Shown here: one piece after another, positions 9,093-19,300 of the stretch
Layout of the letters: each line of letters starts with the position of its first letter
Numbering within the stretch: position 1 is the stretch's first letter
Source: Calothrix sp. PCC 7103
GTDB taxonomy: Bacteria; Cyanobacteriota; Cyanobacteriia; Cyanobacteriales; Nostocaceae
Direction of reading: 5' to 3'
Assembly: GCF_000331305.1 (NCBI RefSeq)
Contig: NZ_KB217478.1
Span: forward strand, 1,409,679-1,473,678
Length of the DNA stretch: 64,000 nucleotides
Program-made: the position numbers and the translations under genes
Notes under the pieces: generated by a model
The model's database searches: none
Told to the model about the DNA's origin: nothing
Seen by the model: only the letters and a program-made list of their open reading frames with translations

Positions 9093-11249
9093 ATGGACAC
9101 AAATTCATTATCACCAGTAAAACGCGCGCTCATGGCACTAGAAGCCATGCAAGCCAAACTTGATGCCTTAGAATATGCCAAAAAAGAACCAATAGCAATT
9201 ATTGGTATGGGTTGTCGATTTCCTGGAGGTGCAGATAACCCAGAAGCATTTTGGCAACTTTTGCGTGAAGGTGTTGATGCAATTACCGATGTTCCTTCAT
9301 ATCGCTGGAATATAGAAGCTTTCTACGACCCAAACCCTGATATTCCTGGTAAAATTTATACTCGTAAGGGTGGTTTTTTAAATCAAGTAGACACCTTCAA
9401 CCCGCAATTTTTTGGTATCTCTGCCACAGAAGCAAAAAGTCTTGACCCCCAGCAAAGACTCTTGTTAGAGGTGGGTTGGGAAGCTTTAGAAAATGCTAAT
9501 CAGCCATCAGAAAAGTTGTTAAACAGCTTAACTGGTGTATTTATTGGGATTTGCAGCAATGACTATAACAACATGATTTGGAAAGCGGGAGGTGCGACTC
9601 AAGTCGATGCTTTTTGTGCTACAGGTAATGCTTTGAGTGTTGCTGCTGGACGTTTATCGTATGCTTTGGGATTGAAGGGTCCTTCTTTAGCAATTGACAC
9701 AGCTTGTTCATCTTCGTTAGTTGCAGTGCATATGGCTTGTCAGCACCTGCGTAACCAAGAATGCAATCTGGCTTTAGCAGGTGGAGTACATTTACTTCTT
9801 TCGCCAGAAACTAGCGTTGCTTTTGCTAGAACCAGGATGTTAGACCCAGATGGTCGTTGTAAGACCTTTGATGCTGATGCCAATGGTTATGTGAGGGGAG
9901 AAGGGTGTGGAGTTGTTATACTCAAACGTATGAGTGATGCTTTAGCTGACGGTGATAATATTTTAGCTGTAATTCGTGGTTCAGCTGTTAATCATAATGG
10001 ACGCAGCAGCAGTTTAGTGGCGCCTAACGGACCATCACAGCAAACTTTAATTCGTCAAACGCTAGAAAATGCAGGTGTAGAACCATCTCAAGTTAGCTAT
10101 GTAGAGGTTCAGGGTACTGGTACATCTTTAGGACAACCGATTGAAGTAGAAGCTTTAGCAGCAGTTTATGGCGAAAACCGTAATCAAGACAATCTTCTTG
10201 TAATTGGTTCGGTAAAAACTAATATTGGCCACTTGGAAGCAGCTTCTGGGATGGCAAGTATAATTAAAGTTATACTGGCGATGCAACATCAACAAATTCC
10301 ACCCCATCTGCATTTTCATCGACCAAATCCTTATATAGAGTGGGATAAATTACCAGTAACTGTTCCCACCCAACTTACACCCTGGAATGTAGAAGGAAAA
10401 CGACTTGCCGGAGTTAGTGCGTTTGGTTTTAGCGGTACTAATGCCCATGTACTATTGGAATCAGCTTCTTTAAAAGAAAACCCAAAATCTTTAGAACCTT
10501 GTTTACATCTGTTGACCTTATCAGCGAAGACAGAAGAATCTTTGATAGGATTAGCACAACAGTATGAGAAGTATTTAACAAGCAACCTCGAATTAGATTT
10601 GGGTGACATTTGCTTTACAGCTAATACCAGACGGTCACAGTTTCAATACAGGTTAGGAATAATTGCATCTTCAACCACCGAATTAGCGAGTAAATTAACT
10701 GCTTCCATTACAGGTAAAGAAGTTGAAGGGGTAGTTAAAGGCAAAGCTACAAGTAATGCGGAAATTGATTTATCAAGCCTAAATTTATATTTAGATGATA
10801 GGCAGCAGTTTTTAATAAACTTAGCAAAATCCTATATAACTGGTGCAAAAATAGATTGGTCGGTTGTTGATATAAATAATTCATATCAGCTCCTGCAACT
10901 ACCAACTTATGCTTGGCAAAGACAGCGTTACTGGGTGGAAAACACTCATAATCAACACAAACAGCAAATTAATCCAAAATCCATAACAGTAACAGAAATT
11001 CAAGCTTGGCTAATTAGCCAAATAGCTAGAGAATTAGGAATTCAACCCGATGACATAAATATTAAATTACCTTTTGATAGTTATGGTCTAGATTCAGTAT
11101 TAGCAATTAGTATAGCCAGTGCGGGAGAGAAATTTTTAGGTTTAAGCATTTATCCTCTAATGTTAGTACATTACCCAACTATAGAATTACTTTCACAGCA
11201 CTTAGCCACAGAATTGGCAACATCAGAAACTGAAGTTTTTGAAATTTAG
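9093..11249 (+). CDS. PKS protein KS-(AT core deleted)-ACP with non-canonical KS
   Basis: 718 residues. A coiled-coil docking segment (about 1-32) precedes a KS with active-site C205 and H380 (NIGHLE). The HGTGT histidine is Gln (Q340, VQGTGT). That replacement is typical of non-elongating KS0 domains in trans-AT systems, which transacylate but cannot decarboxylate the extender. The KS-AT linker (about 465-555) and the post-AT linker ending in QRQRYWVE are kept, but the roughly 300-residue AT catalytic core is missing; there is no GHSxGE motif. A carrier domain follows (YGLDSV, S668). No reductive domains or TE. The likely role is to receive the finished chain and present it on its ACP to a downstream enzyme, which is inference. 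Start chosen at ATG 9093 because it begins the docking helix. Confidence 0.9.
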   Translation: MDTNSLSPVKRALMALEAMQAKLDALEYAKKEPIAIIGMGCRFPGGADNPEAFWQLLREGVDAITDVPSYRWNIEAFYDPNPDIPGKIYTRKGGFLNQVDTFNPQFFGISATEAKSLDPQQRLLLEVGWEALENANQPSEKLLNSLTGVFIGICSNDYNNMIWKAGGATQVDAFCATGNALSVAAGRLSYALGLKGPSLAIDTACSSSLVAVHMACQHLRNQECNLALAGGVHLLLSPETSVAFARTRMLDPDGRCKTFDADANGYVRGEGCGVVILKRMSDALADGDNILAVIRGSAVNHNGRSSSLVAPNGPSQQTLIRQTLENAGVEPSQVSYVEVQGTGTSLGQPIEVEALAAVYGENRNQDNLLVIGSVKTNIGHLEAASGMASIIKVILAMQHQQIPPHLHFHRPNPYIEWDKLPVTVPTQLTPWNVEGKRLAGVSAFGFSGTNAHVLLESASLKENPKSLEPCLHLLTLSAKTEESLIGLAQQYEKYLTSNLELDLGDICFTANTRRSQFQYRLGIIASSTTELASKLTASITGKEVEGVVKGKATSNAEIDLSSLNLYLDDRQQFLINLAKSYITGAKIDWSVVDINNSYQLLQLPTYAWQRQRYWVENTHNQHKQQINPKSITVTEIQAWLISQIARELGIQPDDINIKLPFDSYGLDSVLAISIASAGEKFLGLSIYPLMLVHYPTIELLSQHLATELATSETEVFEI

Positions 11250-11279
11250 ATAGAATAAATAAATACAAAAAATAAAAAT

Positions 11280-13148
11280 ATGGTGAATATGAACGCATCT
11301 GAACTATTGGATAATTTAACTCAACAAGGTGTTAAATTATGGGCTGATAATGATAAGCTCAGAATTCATTCTCCCAAAGGAGTGATGACACCACAAATTC
11401 AAACAAAATTATCTGAGATAAAAGCGGAGATTTTGAGCTTATTAAAAACAAACACTCAAAATTGTAATAATCAAGATAATCAATACCTCAGCTTAAAAAC
11501 AATAGGTACTTTAATTAGTGGACTTTGTAGCCAGTCAACTACAGATTTTAAGTCTCCTATTATTGACCCTACAGTCATGGCAAAGCAACTTAAAGTAACT
11601 TTTAGACCTTTGCCAAAGAAATATCAGAAAGAATCAATTATTAAATTTAGAGAAAAATTAGAACACCAACTACAACAAGCTGGAGTTGAAATTGCAACTT
11701 GGGAACAAGCAACTAAAGAGTTAAATTATGAATTTAATATACCTCTAACACCTTGGAAGAAAAATCTTAAAACTAGAATTGTTAAATCAGATGTTAGTGC
11801 AGTTGTTGATGTTGAAAGACATCCTAATTTAATCAGTAAGTTGAAAATATTTGTTGCTGAAAAACTTTATCAAATATATTCAAAATTCGTTTGGCGCCAA
11901 AAGCAATCAGTTTCTAAAATCGCTCAATTTATTAGTTGGGCTGAAGAAAATATTCGTCCAGTTGAAGACCCAACAAATACTCAAATTATAGTTTTAACAG
12001 AAATTGATACAGAATTTGTTAATCCGAACCTTCCATATCAAAAAAAGATTCCTATTGGTGTCAATACCTTAGTCAGGACGTTTTCTGAAATAGTAATTGG
12101 AGTTTCAAACACGAAGATTTCTATTTTAAATATGAACCTTTCAGATTCTACGTTCCCTGTAGAGGAAATAGACGACTTTATTTTAAAATCTTTGATTCCT
12201 AAGATATACGTACCAATATTACCACTTTCAATCAGCCGATTTGAAATTAGCCAATACGACCCTTGTCAATCTAACAATGCAATCCAGTTAGTAAAATTAG
12301 GACGTGAACTGGCGCCTACAGAGTTACTTCCTTCCGGTTTCAAAATAGATGATGTAATTAAAAGAGAATCTCATCGAGATATTGTTGACTGGATGGCTAA
12401 CGGTAGAACAGGGGTATCTTATGGTTTTGTCGCTTACGCTGAACCTCCGCAATATGTAGGGCCTGTAGAAATACCTGCTCATGAATGGGAAAATTTATCT
12501 TTTGTGGAAGGACTCAGCGGCAATGAAGTACGTCAAAATCAAATTGGTAGGAGATATTTAAAAATCAAGATTGGAGAAGAATATGGATATAAACAAATAC
12601 CAGATATCTGGGTTATCAGTTCTCGTTCAGGTTCCAATAAAACTAATTTAAATTTAGAAACTGATATTCTTAAAATTGGCTTACAAGACAGACTTTTACT
12701 ACAACTACCTCACAATATTGACCCAACCGCAGGTGATATTAGACCATCCTATGATATTTACGTCATGTTAGGCATCTCACTTGCAGCTTCTTTATACGCA
12801 CCAAAATTAATTGCAAAAGGTATGCCAATGGTACATTTCCACGGTTATCCGTCAATTAACTGGTTTGCACCTGAAAACGAATATTGTACTGGAGTTTATA
12901 ATCCATCAGTTCCTTGTGGAACTTACGAATCAGGAGTTTTCAATTTCCTTGGTATACAAGATTTAGCTAATCAACATGGGGACAATATTAACCTAGCAAG
13001 TTTAATTGAACCAGACCACGGTACAAATATTATTGCTCACGACATAGAATATTTAATTGCCAGAATTAAAGCTGGTGTTGAACAAGGGCAAATCGAACTT
13101 GGTGGAAAACATTTTCCTTCACTCAAAGTCAATAATAATTCTTTATGA
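11280..13148 (+). CDS. TubC-type docking domain fused to a large domain of unknown function
   Basis: 622 residues. Residues about 4-55 match the TubC N-terminal docking domain (GVKLWADNDKLRIHSPKG followed by a KAEIL helix), the adaptor through which PKS/NRPS proteins accept chains from an upstream partner. The remaining 560 residues contain no adenylation, condensation, KS, TE, halogenase or other assembly-line domain that I recognise. A basic middle part (about 150-240) and a conserved-looking C-terminal half with paired His and Cys residues (MVHFHGYPSINW, YCTGVYNPSVPCG) are visible. It starts 30 bp after the KS-ACP gene and overlaps the SDR gene by four bases (ATGA), so it is surely co-transcribed. 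Position and docking domain suggest it acts on the ACP-bound chain, perhaps in release or tailoring; the reaction is unknown. The start could be the second ATG (11289). Confidence 0.85.
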   Translation: MVNMNASELLDNLTQQGVKLWADNDKLRIHSPKGVMTPQIQTKLSEIKAEILSLLKTNTQNCNNQDNQYLSLKTIGTLISGLCSQSTTDFKSPIIDPTVMAKQLKVTFRPLPKKYQKESIIKFREKLEHQLQQAGVEIATWEQATKELNYEFNIPLTPWKKNLKTRIVKSDVSAVVDVERHPNLISKLKIFVAEKLYQIYSKFVWRQKQSVSKIAQFISWAEENIRPVEDPTNTQIIVLTEIDTEFVNPNLPYQKKIPIGVNTLVRTFSEIVIGVSNTKISILNMNLSDSTFPVEEIDDFILKSLIPKIYVPILPLSISRFEISQYDPCQSNNAIQLVKLGRELAPTELLPSGFKIDDVIKRESHRDIVDWMANGRTGVSYGFVAYAEPPQYVGPVEIPAHEWENLSFVEGLSGNEVRQNQIGRRYLKIKIGEEYGYKQIPDIWVISSRSGSNKTNLNLETDILKIGLQDRLLLQLPHNIDPTAGDIRPSYDIYVMLGISLAASLYAPKLIAKGMPMVHFHGYPSINWFAPENEYCTGVYNPSVPCGTYESGVFNFLGIQDLANQHGDNINLASLIEPDHGTNIIAHDIEYLIARIKAGVEQGQIELGGKHFPSLKVNNNSL

Positions 13149-13993
13149 CAACTATCACAGGTAAAACAGTACTTTTAACAGGTGCTTCGCGTGGTATCGG
13201 AGTCTATATCGCTCGTGCATTAGCAAAAGAACAGGCTACCATTATTGGTATCGCGCGTTCGCACGATACACTTAACCAAGTTTGTACTGAACTTCGAGAT
13301 TTAGGATGTAATTTCATACCTATAGCTTTTGACATCAGCAAGCTAGAAGAATTGCCAACTTTATTAGAAAAGGTTAGTCAATATACAGAGAAAGTTGACA
13401 TTTTGATTAATAATGCTGGAATAGAGTTATATCGAGCTTTTCAAGATTATTCAACTGAAGAGGTTCAGTCAGTAATATCAACTAATTTACTGGCGCCAAT
13501 AGAATTATCTCGTTTGTTTTTGCCAAACATGTTAAAGCAAAAGAGCGGTCATATTGTTAATATCGCTTCTTTAGCTGCAAAAAAAGGACATCCTTATGAC
13601 AGCATTTATTCTGCGAGTAAAGCAGGTTTGCTAATGTGGAGTGATGCAGTTAGGCAAGAATTGGTAAGTAGTGGAGTACAATTTTCAACAATTTGCCCTG
13701 GATATATTTCGGAGCAAGGAATGTTAGCTAATACTAATGTAGGGGCGCCTAGTTTATCAGGTACATCAAAACCAGAAGCAGTAGCCAAAGCTGTAGTTAA
13801 GGCTATCAAGCAAAATCAGGTAGAGGCAATTGTTAATAAAGATTTGATTACAGAGTATTTTACAAAATTACTATTTGCTCTCTGGCAATTTTTCCCACGT
13901 TTTGGAGATGCAATTTATCGTTGGATAGGTGTCATCCATTTAAATCAAACACGTGTAAATAAACTAAATAATAATGGGAGATTGATAAAATGA
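13145..13993 (+). CDS. Short-chain dehydrogenase/reductase
   Basis: 282 residues, classical SDR. The Rossmann motif TGASRGIG is near residue 13, NNAG near 90, and the catalytic YSASK pair is Y155/K159. It uses NAD(P)H to interconvert a ketone or aldehyde and an alcohol; the substrate is not readable. The C-terminal 45 residues are hydrophobic and aromatic (LLFALWQFFPRFGDAIYRW), which suggests membrane association. ATGA overlaps at both ends (13145-13148 and 13990-13993) couple it translationally to the docking-domain protein and the glycosyltransferase. A late step on the polyketide or lipid product is the simplest reading. Confidence 0.93.
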   Translation: MTTITGKTVLLTGASRGIGVYIARALAKEQATIIGIARSHDTLNQVCTELRDLGCNFIPIAFDISKLEELPTLLEKVSQYTEKVDILINNAGIELYRAFQDYSTEEVQSVISTNLLAPIELSRLFLPNMLKQKSGHIVNIASLAAKKGHPYDSIYSASKAGLLMWSDAVRQELVSSGVQFSTICPGYISEQGMLANTNVGAPSLSGTSKPEAVAKAVVKAIKQNQVEAIVNKDLITEYFTKLLFALWQFFPRFGDAIYRWIGVIHLNQTRVNKLNNNGRLIK

Positions 13994-15198
13994 ATTCTCA
14001 TCGAATTTACACACTTGTATATATTTTTACTACTTTCCCACCAGAAGTAAGTGGTTCCGCTCACTTCAATTGGGAACGTGTTCAATGGTTTGCCAAGCAA
14101 GGAATGTACCGTATTATTGTACTAGCTCCAGATTGTCAAAATCAATCAAGTCTTCCTTCGGTACCAGCAGATTTACAAGACAGTTTAATTATTGAAACTT
14201 ATCCCTCAAAACCTTGGCTTCTTTATAAACTGCTTCACGTTCCTAAGTTTTCAGCAGCAGATCAAATTAGGGAAAGGTTAGCTCACTACAAACCAGACTT
14301 GATTACTGTGGTAGATATAGAGCGTTTGTTCTGGTTTAGCACATGGCACTTACCCGGTATATCTTATGCAAGAAAACATAACATTCCATACATTACTGAG
14401 TACCACACAGATTACTATGGTCATGTAAGTACTTATCCGGCTGGAAAGTTGGCGCGAGAAATATTTTTGAAGCCTCTTAATCGCTATTTATATCGTCAAT
14501 GCGATCTTGCGATAGCTGTTAGCGCTGCTTCTAGTGTAGGTCTTCAACAAATAGGAATTTCAGATTTTCATACAATATCGATGTATGGGATTGATGTTTA
14601 TGCCTACAGTCCTGAACGTCGAAACCGCAAATGCTTAGAACCGTGGTTAACTCAGCGGGAGCAGGAACATAAAGTTCTGATTTTTTTGGGTCGTTTAGCT
14701 TTTGAGAAACGGCTAGATATATTAATTGAAGCATTTGCAAAATTAAAACGTACACAAGATAAGTGTTCTTTGCTAATAGTTGGAGATGGGCCTGTTGACG
14801 TCGTTCAAAAATTCAAACATCTTGCTGAATCAATTCCCGATATACACTTTACAGGGTTTCTTGATGGAGAAATAAAGGCTAATGTAATGGCTTCTTGTGA
14901 TGTTTATTGTAGTCCTTCACCTTACGAAACTTTTGGACGCTCTGTGGTAGAGGCGATGGCTTCAGGAATTCCTGTATTAACCGTTAATAGTGGTGGAGTG
15001 TGTGATTACATAATTGACGGTGTGAATGGGTATCTTGTTGCACCCAACGATGTTGAAGAGTTCGCTAATGGCATTCAAAAAGTATTATCTAACAACAATA
15101 CAGGAATTATTCAGCAGGCATTGCTAGATGCTAATCAATGTTCAACTGATCGAGGATGTGAAAAACTTAACAACTACTATCAGCATTTATTGAAATAA
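13990..15198 (+). CDS. Family 4 (GT-B) glycosyltransferase
   Basis: 402 residues with the GT4 layout: an N-terminal acceptor domain (TTFPPEVSGSAHFNWERV near 12-30) and a C-terminal donor domain with FLGRLAFEKRLDIL and the EX7E motif (E313 and E321 in YETFGRSVVEAMASG). The family uses nucleotide-activated sugars with retention of configuration. There is no signal peptide, so it acts at the cytosolic face. It overlaps the SDR gene by four bases, so it probably glycosylates the PKS product or a precursor of it. The sugar is not predictable. Confidence 0.93.
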   Translation: MNSHRIYTLVYIFTTFPPEVSGSAHFNWERVQWFAKQGMYRIIVLAPDCQNQSSLPSVPADLQDSLIIETYPSKPWLLYKLLHVPKFSAADQIRERLAHYKPDLITVVDIERLFWFSTWHLPGISYARKHNIPYITEYHTDYYGHVSTYPAGKLAREIFLKPLNRYLYRQCDLAIAVSAASSVGLQQIGISDFHTISMYGIDVYAYSPERRNRKCLEPWLTQREQEHKVLIFLGRLAFEKRLDILIEAFAKLKRTQDKCSLLIVGDGPVDVVQKFKHLAESIPDIHFTGFLDGEIKANVMASCDVYCSPSPYETFGRSVVEAMASGIPVLTVNSGGVCDYIIDGVNGYLVAPNDVEEFANGIQKVLSNNNTGIIQQALLDANQCSTDRGCEKLNNYYQHLLK

Positions 15199-15239
15199 AA
15201 TTTACCGATAGAACTTGATAAATAATAAAAACCATATTT

Positions 15240-16247
15240 ATGACAAAAAAAACTGGCACTAATACTGACATTAATAATCCTTCAAAACTAAGTATTTCAA
15301 ATTTAGATAGTTGTGATTTATTAAAAATTAATAGTACAGAAGTTATCAAACAGCGTCTTAGTTGTTCGGTTTGTAACCATCGTATTGACCTCAATAATGA
15401 ATCTACATTTGCAACTTTTCGCTGTAACGTCAGGGCTTATATGGATGAAAAGTTTAAGGTTTGGCGGTGTCCCGACTGTAAAACAATTCATTGTCTAGAT
15501 GTAGTCGATTTGGACTACTACTATGCAAAATACCCTATTGCTCAGGGGGCGCTCACATGGCCGCACCGAATGACCTATCGAAATATATACCGACAACTAA
15601 AAAAGCATGGTTTATTCAAAACTCACTCTGTGCTTGATTATGGTTGTGGTGTCAACGGCATGTTTATTCAGTATTTAAGACAAAATGGTTTTACCAATTG
15701 TTATGGTTATGAACCTTATGCGCCAGAGGATAGTTTCGGGAATAAAAAAAGTCTTCAAGAAAGAAAATTTGACTACATTTTACTCCAGGATGTCATTGAA
15801 CATGTTGAAGAATCTGACGCACTTTTAAGTGAGTTAAATAGTTTGCTATCACCTGGTGGTTATATACTTATTGGCACACCAAATGCCGCGAATATCAATT
15901 TAAACCGACCTGACTTATCTGATTATTATAATGAAGTACACGTGCCTTATCATCTTCATATATACACCCGCGAATCCATAGAATCTTTGGGGCGCCGTCA
16001 AAAGTGGGAGCCTGTTGATTTCTTTGACCGTTCCTATAGCGATACTTTATGGCCAGGTCTGAACGTTCGCACTTGGAACGAGTACGAACGCCTTTGCGAC
16101 GGCTCGATAGATGTAATTTATGAATCGATAAGTCCTTGGAAAGGGCTTACATCTTATAAGTTTATATTCTATATGATTTTTGGCTATTGGCTAAGTTTTC
16201 GTACAGGGATGACTGTGATGTTTCGCAAAAATATTGATTCACATTAG
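15240..16247 (+). CDS. Class I SAM-dependent methyltransferase with N-terminal zinc ribbon
   Basis: 335 residues. An N-terminal four-cysteine knuckle (C42/C45 and C77/C80) is followed by a Rossmann methyltransferase with motif I VLDYGCGVNG at 131-140, then LLQDVIEHVEE and LSPGGYILIGTPN, as in Methyltransf_23-type proteins. Proteins of this layout often act in sugar or natural-product modification; the target is unknown. It is 41 bp downstream of the glycosyltransferase on the same strand and is the last gene that clearly belongs to the PKS operon. An O-methylated sugar or polyketide is plausible but inferred. Confidence 0.88.
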   Translation: MTKKTGTNTDINNPSKLSISNLDSCDLLKINSTEVIKQRLSCSVCNHRIDLNNESTFATFRCNVRAYMDEKFKVWRCPDCKTIHCLDVVDLDYYYAKYPIAQGALTWPHRMTYRNIYRQLKKHGLFKTHSVLDYGCGVNGMFIQYLRQNGFTNCYGYEPYAPEDSFGNKKSLQERKFDYILLQDVIEHVEESDALLSELNSLLSPGGYILIGTPNAANINLNRPDLSDYYNEVHVPYHLHIYTRESIESLGRRQKWEPVDFFDRSYSDTLWPGLNVRTWNEYERLCDGSIDVIYESISPWKGLTSYKFIFYMIFGYWLSFRTGMTVMFRKNIDSH

Positions 16248-16379
16248 AGTAAAAAAACAATTAAATAGTTGTGCGAAATTAAATATATATTCAGTAAAAA
16301 TATTTTTTATAAAAGTTTGAAAGGGTAATGAACGTCATTTTCGTAGTCTGTTGTCCTTTGTAATACCAAAACTAAAACA

Positions 16380-19300
16380 ATGACCAACGATAAGTCGTAT
16401 AATCTTGCACAGGAATCACCTACATACGCAATAAATCCTGTTTCTGAGAGTCAACAGGATAGTTTATATGTGACACTGACGCCATCCAGTGACTTAGTTT
16501 GGGGAGGGGTTGCCGACTATCAGATTCTTTCCGGTCGAGCAGGCGATGATACACTTTATGGGTTCGATCGAAGTTTAAATAAGTCTACTAAAACACAGTT
16601 AAACATCGATATACTTTCTGGTGATGTTGAGCCAGTACCTGGATTTTTTTTCCAGGATTTACTCAACATATTAGGAGGTAATCCGCCTTCTGGAGGACGG
16701 GACAAATTTGTTCTTGGTGATTGGAGAAAGTCCTACTACAACCAATTTGGCTCCAACGACTTCGCCTTCATTTTCGACTTCAACCCTAAGCAAGACACCA
16801 TTCAACTACATGGTTCTGCGGCAGACTACGATTTTATCAGTGTTCCCTTCCTAGGAACAGCAATGTTTGAAAAATCTAAGACAAGCCCCTTTTTCTGGGA
16901 TGGGGATATGGTGGGAATTGTGTTTTGGAATTTTGATTTGAATTCCCAAAGTTCTAACATTAAATACGTCGGTTACACCCCACCACCAGAACCTGTCCAA
17001 CCAAAAATTGAGCAATTTGGAACTGTTGGCGTTGATATTGCTTTTGATACTGCGGTAGATACATCAGGCAACGTTTACGTCACAGGAATTACTAATGGCT
17101 ACTTCCAAGGGAGTAATGCTGGCTCTTATGATAATTGGATTGCTAAATATAATAATGGCAAGCTATTGTGGCTAAAGCAGTTCGGTAGTTCCAACTCTGA
17201 TTTATCCGCTGCGATCGCGACTGATAAATGGGGCAATATTTACGTAGCGGGAGGTACCCAAGGTAACTTGGGAGGAAGTAAGCAAGCCAGCGAGCAAGAT
17301 GCTTGGCTGGCTAAGTATGACAGCAATGGCAATCAGTTATGGGTGCGGCAATTTGGCAGCTTTTATGTCAGTGGCACCACCGACATTGATGTAGACGAAA
17401 ATGGTGATGTCTACTTATCCGGATTAACCCTCAAACCAGACCCCAGACCGGATGACAACCCAAATAAAATAATCGATCGACAGGATGATGTTTGGGTAGC
17501 TAAATACGATACGGATGGGAAGCAGAAGTGGTTTACAGAGGTCGCATCTCCTAAATCTTCTGTGGCATTATGGGATGAAGCTTATGGCGTTAAAGTTGCT
17601 CCTGATGGTTCCGTTTATGCCACAGGGTGGACTTACGGCAACTTTAATAATAGCGATCAGTTTAATTATTACGATGCCTGGATAGCTAAATTCAATAAAG
17701 ATGGTCAGCGAGAATGGATTCAGCAGTTTGGCACTCCGAGTTTTGAATTTTCCTGGGATGTTGATATTGATAGTAAAGGCAACATCTATCTTTACGGGTG
17801 GACAAAAGGCAATTTAGGAGGAGAAAACGCTGGTGCCGATGACCTTTGGTTAGCTAAGTATCATTCTGATGGTACTCAAGAATGGATTCAACAGTTTGGA
17901 ACTAGCGGTATTGATACTGCTTTCGTGGGTGGTCTCAAAATTGATTCAAATGACAATATCTTCCTCGCAGGTTATACCAACGGTAACTTAGGAGGCGCCA
18001 ACGCTGGTGCTTTTGATACTTTTGTTGCCCGTTATGATACAAACGGCAACAGAGTTTGGATTCAACAGTTTGGTACTCCTGAGCTTGATGGCTCCACAAA
18101 TCTTGCTGTTGATAATACGGGTCATCTCTACGTTTCTGGATTTACTGAAGGTTCGCTGGGTAGTCTAAATAATGGTGCTGTAGATGCTTGGATAGCTAAA
18201 CTTGATACCACTTCTGGAGATATAGAGACATTTAACCCATCCGCTTCAACAGAACTGCAAGAAATTATGAATACTAGTAACAAAAATGACCTTAATGCCC
18301 CTATTGATAATAATAAGGTAACTACCTTGGTAAGCAATGCTACCTCACCTAATTCATCAGTTAACTCCAGCAATAACTCTGACCCCATTGGAAAGGCTTA
18401 TGAGGCAATAAGTAGTTTATATAATATTTTGTTTCAGACACTACTTTCTAGTAGTAACGACACCCTTGCCACTCCGCAATATGATGCCTTAATTACGACC
18501 CTTACACCTGCTAGTGACTTAGCCTTTGCAGGATTCGGTGACTATCAACTTGTTTTCGGTCGTTCGGGAAATGACACACTATATCCTTTCGATACAGATT
18601 TAAACCCCTCTGAAAAGACACCAGTACATATTGATATGTTCTTTGGTGATTCAGAAGTCATTAAAATACTTCTTTTTCAGGATTTTTTAAATATATTGGG
18701 GGGTAATCCACCTTCTAGTGGAGCCGATACATTTGTCCTAGGTGATTGGAAAACATCTTATTACAATAAATCCGCTTACAATGACTTTGGGTTCATCTTT
18801 GACTTTAACTCCAAGCAAGATACTATTCAACTGCGCGGTTCCGCAAAGGACTATCAACTTGTAGATGTTCCCTTCCTAGGAACAGCTATTTTTGAGAAAA
18901 AGCCGGGAAGTTCATCCGTCTTTGAAGATGATTTGGTGGGTATTGTATTTGCTAACTACAATTTAGACCTAAACAATTCTTACTTCAAATATACAGGGAC
19001 TACTCCACCACTTAGCCTCATTCAACCGCAAATCAAGCAATTGGGAACTGCTGGTCTTGATTTAGGCGCTGATATCACTGTAGATTCTTTAGGTAATGTA
19101 TATGTCGTTGGCTTGACAAACGGTTCCTTAGAAGGTTCTAACGTTGGCTCCTACGATTCCTGGATTACAAAATACGATAGTAATGGCAAAGAGTTGTGGG
19201 GCGAACAGATTGGCACTTCTAAAAATGACATAGCCGTTGCTTTAACAACAGATAAATGGGGCAACCTCTACGTGGTGGGAGGTACTCAGGGCGACTTGGG

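Noticed and set aside
17211-17218. Single GCGATCGC inside the propeller-protein gene as evidence of transfer
   Set aside because: One site in a gene that also has several GGCGCC sites carries no weight.
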